NCBI RefSeq assembly: GCF_001293775.1
Contig: NZ_LGLN01000037.1
Span: forward strand, 1 to 64,000
Origin: Pseudomonas syringae pv. cilantro
Lineage (GTDB): Bacteria; Pseudomonadota; Gammaproteobacteria; Pseudomonadales; Pseudomonadaceae
DNA: 64,000 nt
Reading direction: 5' to 3'
Every line of letters begins with the position of its first letter. Positions within the stretch are counted from its first letter, which is position 1. Shown here piece by piece: positions 59,324-64,000 of this stretch. Position numbers and translations under genes: made by a program. The notes beneath the pieces are model-generated. The model worked only from the letters and a program-made list of their open reading frames with translations. It was not told the DNA's origin and did no database searches.

Positions 59324-61399
59324 TCACACTTGCGACGCGGGCGGCATGGCCTGATAGGGAGCTTCCTTGTCGGTGCGCGCCTTGGTGCTCCAGGCCGCGC
59401 GGCCGACCTTGATGGCATAGAACAGGATGCTGAACACCACGAACAGGAACAACACGGTCAACCCGGCGTTGGTGTAGGCGTTGAAAATCACGTGCTGCAT
59501 CTGATCCATGGTCTTGGCCGGGGCCAGAATCTGACCGGCATCCGCGGCGGCGCTGTATTTCTTGGCCAGGGCCAGGAAGCCGACCGCAGGGTTGGCGTCG
59601 AACAGTTTGATCAGGCCCGCCGTCACCGTGCAGATCAACAGCCAGACGGCAGGCAGCATGGTCACCCACACATAGCGCTGACGCTTCATTTTGATCAGCA
59701 CTACGCTGGCCAGCATCAGGGCGATACCGGCAAGCATCTGGTTGGAGATACCGAACAGCGGCCACAAAGTGTTGATCCCGCCTAATGGGTCGATCACGCC
59801 CTGATACAGCAGATAACCCCACAGCGCCACGCAACCACCGGTGCCGATGGCGTTGGCGGTCCAGGACTCGGTGCGTTTCAGAGCTGGAACGAAGCTGCCC
59901 AGCAAGTCCTGCAGCATGAAGCGGCCGGCACGCGTACCGGCATCAACGGCCGTCAGAATGAACAGCGCTTCAAACAGAATCGCGAAGTGATACCAGAACG
60001 CCATGGTGTTTTCGCCGGGCAGCGCCTGGTGCAGGATCTGCGCGATACCCACCGCCAGCGTCGGCGCACCACCGGCACGGGCCAGAATGGTGTTTTCACC
60101 GATGTCTTTGGCGACCGCCGTCAATTGCTCCGGCGTGATGATAAAGCCCCAGCTGGAAACCGTTTGCGCAACCGTCACTACGTCGCTGCCGACCACCGCA
60201 GCCGGGCTGTTCATGGCGAAGTACACGCCCGGCTCGATCACCGAAGCGGCGACCATCGCCATGATGGCAACGAACGACTCCATCAGCATGCCGCCGTAAC
60301 CGATGTAGCGGGCGTTCTTTTCGTTATCCAGCAACTTGGGCGTGGTGCCCGAGGAAATCAGAGCATGGAACCCCGATACGGCGCCGCACGCGATGGTGAT
60401 GAACAGGAACGGGAACAGGGCGCCCTTCCAGACCGGGCCAGTGCCGTTGGTGAACTGGGTCAGGGCGGGCATTTTCAGCTCGGGTGCCAGCACCAGAATG
60501 CCGATTGCCAGTGCCAGAATGGTGCCGATTTTCAGGAAGGTCGACAGGTAGTCACGCGGAGCCAGCAGCAGCCAGACCGGCAGCATTGCGGCTACAAAGC
60601 CGTAGCCCACCAGCATCCAGGTGATCTGGATGCCGGTAAAGGTGAACATCGGCCCCCAGGTCGGATCAGCCGCAACCACGCCGCCGACCCAGATAGAACC
60701 CAGCAACAGAATCACGCCGACAATGGAGATTTCACCAATGCGGCCCGGGCGGATGTAGCGCATGTAAATGCCCATGAACATCGCAATCGGGATCGTCGCC
60801 ATAACCGTGAACATGCCCCACGGGCTTTCGGCCAGGGCTTTGACCACGATCAGCGCCAGCACCGCAAGGATGATGATCATGATCAGGAAGCAGCCGAACA
60901 AGGCGATGGTGCCGGGAATACGGCCCATTTCCTCGCGAACCATGTCGCCCAGCGAGCGACCGTCGCGGCGCGTGGAGAGGAACAGGATCATGAAGTCCTG
61001 CACCGCACCGGCCAATACCACACCGGCAATCAGCCAGAGCGTGCCGGGCAGATAGCCCATCTGCGCAGCCAGAACCGGACCGACCAGCGGGCCGGCGCCA
61101 GCAATGGCAGCAAAGTGGTGACCGAACAGGATGTGTTTGTTGGTCGGCACGTAGTCCAGACCGTCATTGTTGACCACCGCCGGTGTCGCGCGCAGCGGAT
61201 CAAGCTGCATGACGTGAGTGGCGATGAAAAGACTGTAGTAACGATAAGCAACCAGATAAATAGCCACCGCAGCGACCACTATCCACAAGGCGTTGATCGC
61301 CTCTCCGCGACGCAAGGCCACGACCCCAAGAGCACATGCTCCGACAATTGCAACGATGAGCCATGGAACATGGCGCATCAGGCTATTATTATTTTTCAT
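59324..61399 (-). CDS. cstA: CstA-family pyruvate/peptide transporter
   Basis: The 691-residue integral membrane protein starts MKNNNSLMRHVPWLIVAIVG and has about 18 hydrophobic segments. It shows the CstA signatures GHHFAAIAGAGPLVGPVLAA (residues about 92-111) and GFHALISSGTTPKLLDNE. CstA proteins take up pyruvate or peptides under carbon limitation. It is followed by the YbdD-type gene and then cobW. Confidence 0.95.
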   Translation of the reverse strand: MKNNNSLMRHVPWLIVAIVGACALGVVALRRGEAINALWIVVAAVAIYLVAYRYYSLFIATHVMQLDPLRATPAVVNNDGLDYVPTNKHILFGHHFAAIAGAGPLVGPVLAAQMGYLPGTLWLIAGVVLAGAVQDFMILFLSTRRDGRSLGDMVREEMGRIPGTIALFGCFLIMIIILAVLALIVVKALAESPWGMFTVMATIPIAMFMGIYMRYIRPGRIGEISIVGVILLLGSIWVGGVVAADPTWGPMFTFTGIQITWMLVGYGFVAAMLPVWLLLAPRDYLSTFLKIGTILALAIGILVLAPELKMPALTQFTNGTGPVWKGALFPFLFITIACGAVSGFHALISSGTTPKLLDNEKNARYIGYGGMLMESFVAIMAMVAASVIEPGVYFAMNSPAAVVGSDVVTVAQTVSSWGFIITPEQLTAVAKDIGENTILARAGGAPTLAVGIAQILHQALPGENTMAFWYHFAILFEALFILTAVDAGTRAGRFMLQDLLGSFVPALKRTESWTANAIGTGGCVALWGYLLYQGVIDPLGGINTLWPLFGISNQMLAGIALMLASVVLIKMKRQRYVWVTMLPAVWLLICTVTAGLIKLFDANPAVGFLALAKKYSAAADAGQILAPAKTMDQMQHVIFNAYTNAGLTVLFLFVVFSILFYAIKVGRAAWSTKARTDKEAPYQAMPPASQV

Positions 61400-61682
61400 T
61401 TTATTATTCCAGCAGAGTTGACTAGAAGGCTAGCAGTGCGAGTTTAGCGCCGCTTCAGCGAAAGACCACCCCCAACCATGGTCTAGGTCGAAATTTGATC
61501 AATTGCGGCAGATACCCGGCATAGAGGGCTGGAATAGTGCCTGGAGATGGTTCCCGGATCACAAAACGCTCATGTGGAACTGTTCTGTAAGGGTTTTCAG
61601 GTCTATCGTGCATAAACATCAACACTGATCAGAAAACAACCTGCCCGCTGATGCCTGCAGCGACTGACAAGAGAGCCACTCG

Positions 61683-62051
61683 ATGACCGACTCACACGAA
61701 GATCGACGTCGTTTCAAACGCATTGCCTTCGATGCCAAGACCAAGCTCAAGCAAGGCGAGCAACACTGGAACGTGACGCTGGTCGATCTGTCTTTGAAAG
61801 GCATGCTGATCGAGCGACCCGAGCCATGGACCGGCGATCCGGAGCAGACGTTTGACGTCGATATCATTCTCAGTAATGACACGCACGTAAAAATGGATGT
61901 TGCTATTACTCACGATAACAATCGGCAACTCGGGTTTGTCTGCCGGCACATCAGCCTGGACTCGATCAGCCACCTCAAGCGCCTGGTCGAGCTGAACCTG
62001 GGCGATCAGGCCGAACTGGACCGTGAGCTGGCGGCGCTGATCGAACTCTAG
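61683..62051 (+). CDS. mapZ: PilZ-domain c-di-GMP receptor, MapZ (PA4608) type
   Basis: The 122-residue PilZ protein has the c-di-GMP motif ERRRF-like DRRRFKRIAFDA (RxxxR, near residues 8-14) and DLSLKGMLIERP (D/NxSxxG, near 36-41). The C-terminus DSISHLKRLVELNLGDQAEL is nearly the same as in P. aeruginosa PA4608, the MapZ protein that couples c-di-GMP to the chemotaxis methyltransferase CheR1. Position between cstA and radA also matches. Convergent with radA. Confidence 0.9.
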   Translation: MTDSHEDRRRFKRIAFDAKTKLKQGEQHWNVTLVDLSLKGMLIERPEPWTGDPEQTFDVDIILSNDTHVKMDVAITHDNNRQLGFVCRHISLDSISHLKRLVELNLGDQAELDRELAALIEL

Positions 62052-62063
62052 AATCGAACTGCG

Positions 62064-63431
62064 TTATTCGAACAGTGCGTCGAGTGCCTGCTCAAGCCGC
62101 GTGACGGCAATGATCTGCAAGCCGGGAGGCGCTTCTTTCGGCGCATTGCCTTTCGGCACGATGGCCCGCTTGAAGCCATGCTTGGCGGCTTCCTTGAGAC
62201 GCTCCTGGCCGCTCGGCACCGGACGCACTTCGCCAGACAGCCCGACTTCGCCGAACACCAGCAAGTCATGCGGCAGCGGGCGATTGCGCAGGCTGGACAT
62301 GACGGCCGCCATCAACGCCAGATCCGACGCCGTTTCCAGCACTTTCACGCCGCCGACCACGTTGAGAAACACGTCCTGATCGTGGGTCGGAATGCCGCCG
62401 TGTCGGTGCAACACCGCCAGCAGCATCGCCAGTCGATTCTGATCCAGCCCCAGGGTGACCCGGCGCGGGTTGGACATGTGGCTGTCATCCACCAGCGCCT
62501 GAACTTCCACGAGCATCGGACGCGTGCCTTCCCAGGTGGCCATGACCACGCTGCCGGGCACTTCTTCCTGCGCGCGGGTCAGGAAAATCGCCGATGGGTT
62601 GGAGACTTCTTTCAAGCCCTTGTCAGTCATGCCGAACACACCCAGCTCGTTGACTGCGCCGAAACGGTTTTTCACTGCCCGCAGCAAGCGCAAACGCCCG
62701 TCCGACTCGCCTTCGAAATACAGCACGGTGTCGACCATGTGCTCCAGAACGCGAGGACCGGCCAGCGCACCTTCCTTGGTGACGTGACCGACCAGAAAGA
62801 TCGCCGTACCGCTCTGTTTCGCGTAACGCACCAGCAAGGCGGCACTTTCGCGAACCTGTGACACGCCGCCCGGTGCGGACTGCAATTGCTCGGTGAAGAT
62901 CGTCTGGATCGAGTCGATCACCATCACCTTGGGTTTCTCGACCTTGGCCGTGGCGATGATGGTTTCGATGCAGGTTTCGGTCATGACGCGCAGCTTGTCC
63001 TGCGGCAGGCCAAGACGGCGGGCGCGCATGGCGACCTGCTGCTGGGACTCTTCGCCGGTGACATACAGCGCCGGCATGCGCTGGGCGATATTGCAGAGGG
63101 TCTGCAACAGAATCGTCGACTTGCCAATACCGGGATCGCCACCGATCAACACCACCGAGCCGTCCACCAGACCGCCACCAAGCACGCGATCCAGTTCGGC
63201 GGAGTTGGTGGAAAAACGCGGGATCTCTTCGACGCTGACTTCCGCCAGGGTCCTGATCTGTGCCTGCGAGCCGGTCCAGCCGGTACGTCCGCTGGGCGGC
63301 GCGGCGGCACCGCTTTCAATCATCGTTTCGACCAGTGTGTTCCAGGCACCGCAATCGGCGCACTGGCCCGCCCACTTGGGAAATGTCGCGCCGCACTCGG
63401 TGCAGCCGTACAAGCGTTTGGCCTTGGCCAT
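62064..63431 (-). CDS. radA: DNA repair protein RadA/Sms
   Basis: RadA is a RecA-like helicase that helps branch migration. ATG 63431 gives 455 residues, with the N-terminal zinc finger [20 protein letters not shown], Walker [15 protein letters not shown] near residue 99, the KNRFG motif in [14 protein letters not shown] and a C-terminal Lon-like domain. It is divergent from mscL. Confidence 0.97.
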   Translation of the reverse strand: MAKAKRLYGCTECGATFPKWAGQCADCGAWNTLVETMIESGAAAPPSGRTGWTGSQAQIRTLAEVSVEEIPRFSTNSAELDRVLGGGLVDGSVVLIGGDPGIGKSTILLQTLCNIAQRMPALYVTGEESQQQVAMRARRLGLPQDKLRVMTETCIETIIATAKVEKPKVMVIDSIQTIFTEQLQSAPGGVSQVRESAALLVRYAKQSGTAIFLVGHVTKEGALAGPRVLEHMVDTVLYFEGESDGRLRLLRAVKNRFGAVNELGVFGMTDKGLKEVSNPSAIFLTRAQEEVPGSVVMATWEGTRPMLVEVQALVDDSHMSNPRRVTLGLDQNRLAMLLAVLHRHGGIPTHDQDVFLNVVGGVKVLETASDLALMAAVMSSLRNRPLPHDLLVFGEVGLSGEVRPVPSGQERLKEAAKHGFKRAIVPKGNAPKEAPPGLQIIAVTRLEQALDALFE

Positions 63432-63627
63432 GACAACCCCAGTCGTAAAAACGCCCATGATAACGCAGGTTGCAGCGCCTGCGACCCTGCTCGACGAAGC
63501 CCGGCTTCTGAAAACCGGATCAAACTTACCCAGACAGCTCCGGTCGATTGAACGTAGACCGGGCGGCAATAGCACGGCTGGGCTACACTCAACTGGATCA
63601 AATTTATCTGTTACAAGGAATTACCCC

Positions 63628-64000
63628 ATGAGCGTGCTTACAGAATTCAAGGCATTCGCGGTCAAAGGTAACGTGGTCGATATGGCCGTCGGTATCATCA
63701 TTGGCGCGGCATTCGGCAAAATTGTTTCTTCGTTCGTCGGCGACGTCATCATGCCGCCGCTTGGCCTGTTGATCGGCGGTGTGGACTTCAGCGACCTCGC
63801 CGTTACCCTGCGCCCCGCGCAAGGCACGGCACCTGCGGTACTGCTGGCTTACGGTAAGTTCATCCAGACGGTCATCGACTTCATCATCGTTGCATTCGCG
63901 ATCTTCATGGGCGTCAAGGCCATCAACCGCCTGAAGCGCGAAGAAGCCAAAGCCCCTACTCTGCCGCCAACACCGTCCAAACAGGAAGTGCTGCTGAGCG
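63628..64000 (+). CDS. mscL: large-conductance mechanosensitive channel MscL, 3' end outside the window
   Basis: The frame is open from ATG 63628, with AAGGA upstream, to the end of the window: 124 codons are visible of about 140 normal for the family. The first helix is [39 protein letters not shown] and the second is [20 protein letters not shown]. The missing part is the last cytoplasmic residues. Confidence 0.96.
   Translation, partial: MSVLTEFKAFAVKGNVVDMAVGIIIGAAFGKIVSSFVGDVIMPPLGLLIGGVDFSDLAVTLRPAQGTAPAVLLAYGKFIQTVIDFIIVAFAIFMGVKAINRLKREEAKAPTLPPTPSKQEVLLS

Noticed and set aside
59987..61447. 486-codon plus-strand frame opposite cstA
   Set aside because: Shadow of the cstA membrane protein; the translation is His/Asp/Gln-rich without any domain.

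Overview
The window is chromosomal DNA of a plant-associated Pseudomonas of the P. syringae group. Gene content and order (clpB, pgeF, rluD, bamD, pilS, pilR, thiO, minor pilins, ispH, lspA, ileS, ribF, murJ, rpsT, proB, obgE, rpmA, rplU, ispB, morA, glyA, cstA, mapZ-type PilZ, radA, mscL) match the conserved Pseudomonas block known from P. aeruginosa as roughly PA4542-PA4614. Three perfect HrpL promoters (hrp boxes) point to the P. syringae group, because HrpL and its type III secretion regulon are characteristic of it.

Layout. 1-9213: a tRNA 5' end, heat-shock clpB with a visible sigma-32 promoter, pgeF-rluD, bamD, and the PilS/PilR two-component genes. 9214-15770: REP-type repeats, a TetR regulator with a two-gene RND efflux operon behind paired palindromes, and a MarR regulator with an F420-reductase-like NAD(P)-binding protein. 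15859-23433: thiO and the minor-pilin operon fimU-like/pilV/pilW/pilX/pilY1/pilE, with a second FimT-like pseudopilin gene facing away from it. 23440-30873: the lipoprotein/isoprenoid/translation run murJ, ribF, ileS, lspA, fkpB, ispH. 31124-38886: rpsT, creA, proB, obgE, rpmA, rplU, ispB, a Fur-box-preceded PA4570-type gene, fklB and small conserved genes. 39001-47407: a Lon-like protease, DUF3015 and DUF4105 envelope proteins, a small lipoprotein, a GreA/B-like factor and ettA. 47789-51625: morA, a large GGDEF/EAL protein. 58026-64000: the cstA-ybdD-cobW group, a MapZ-like PilZ protein, radA and the start of mscL.

The accessory part lies on both sides of glyA (51713-58025). Between morA and glyA there is a single gene for a protein of about 922 residues, transcribed from a perfect hrp box (GGAACC-N15-CCACTCA), which I read as a type III effector. 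Between glyA and cobW there is about 1.9 kb with two more perfect hrp boxes pointing outward. One (N16) reads toward a GH25 muramidase gene. The other (N15) reads into a broken gene, with an effector-like N-terminus in one frame and a papain/NlpC-like C-terminal piece in another. Between these two boxes sits a 168-bp, about 92% identical, gap-free copy of an internal part of the neighbouring cobW gene. Together this looks like a small HrpL-controlled effector/muramidase island that has been rearranged around glyA. I do not recognise it as a described locus.

The rest is ordinary housekeeping and envelope biology. Other regulatory signals visible are a stringent-type tRNA promoter, an AlgR-like site before the minor-pilin operon, tandem Fur boxes, and clear promoters for rplU, ispB and rpsT.
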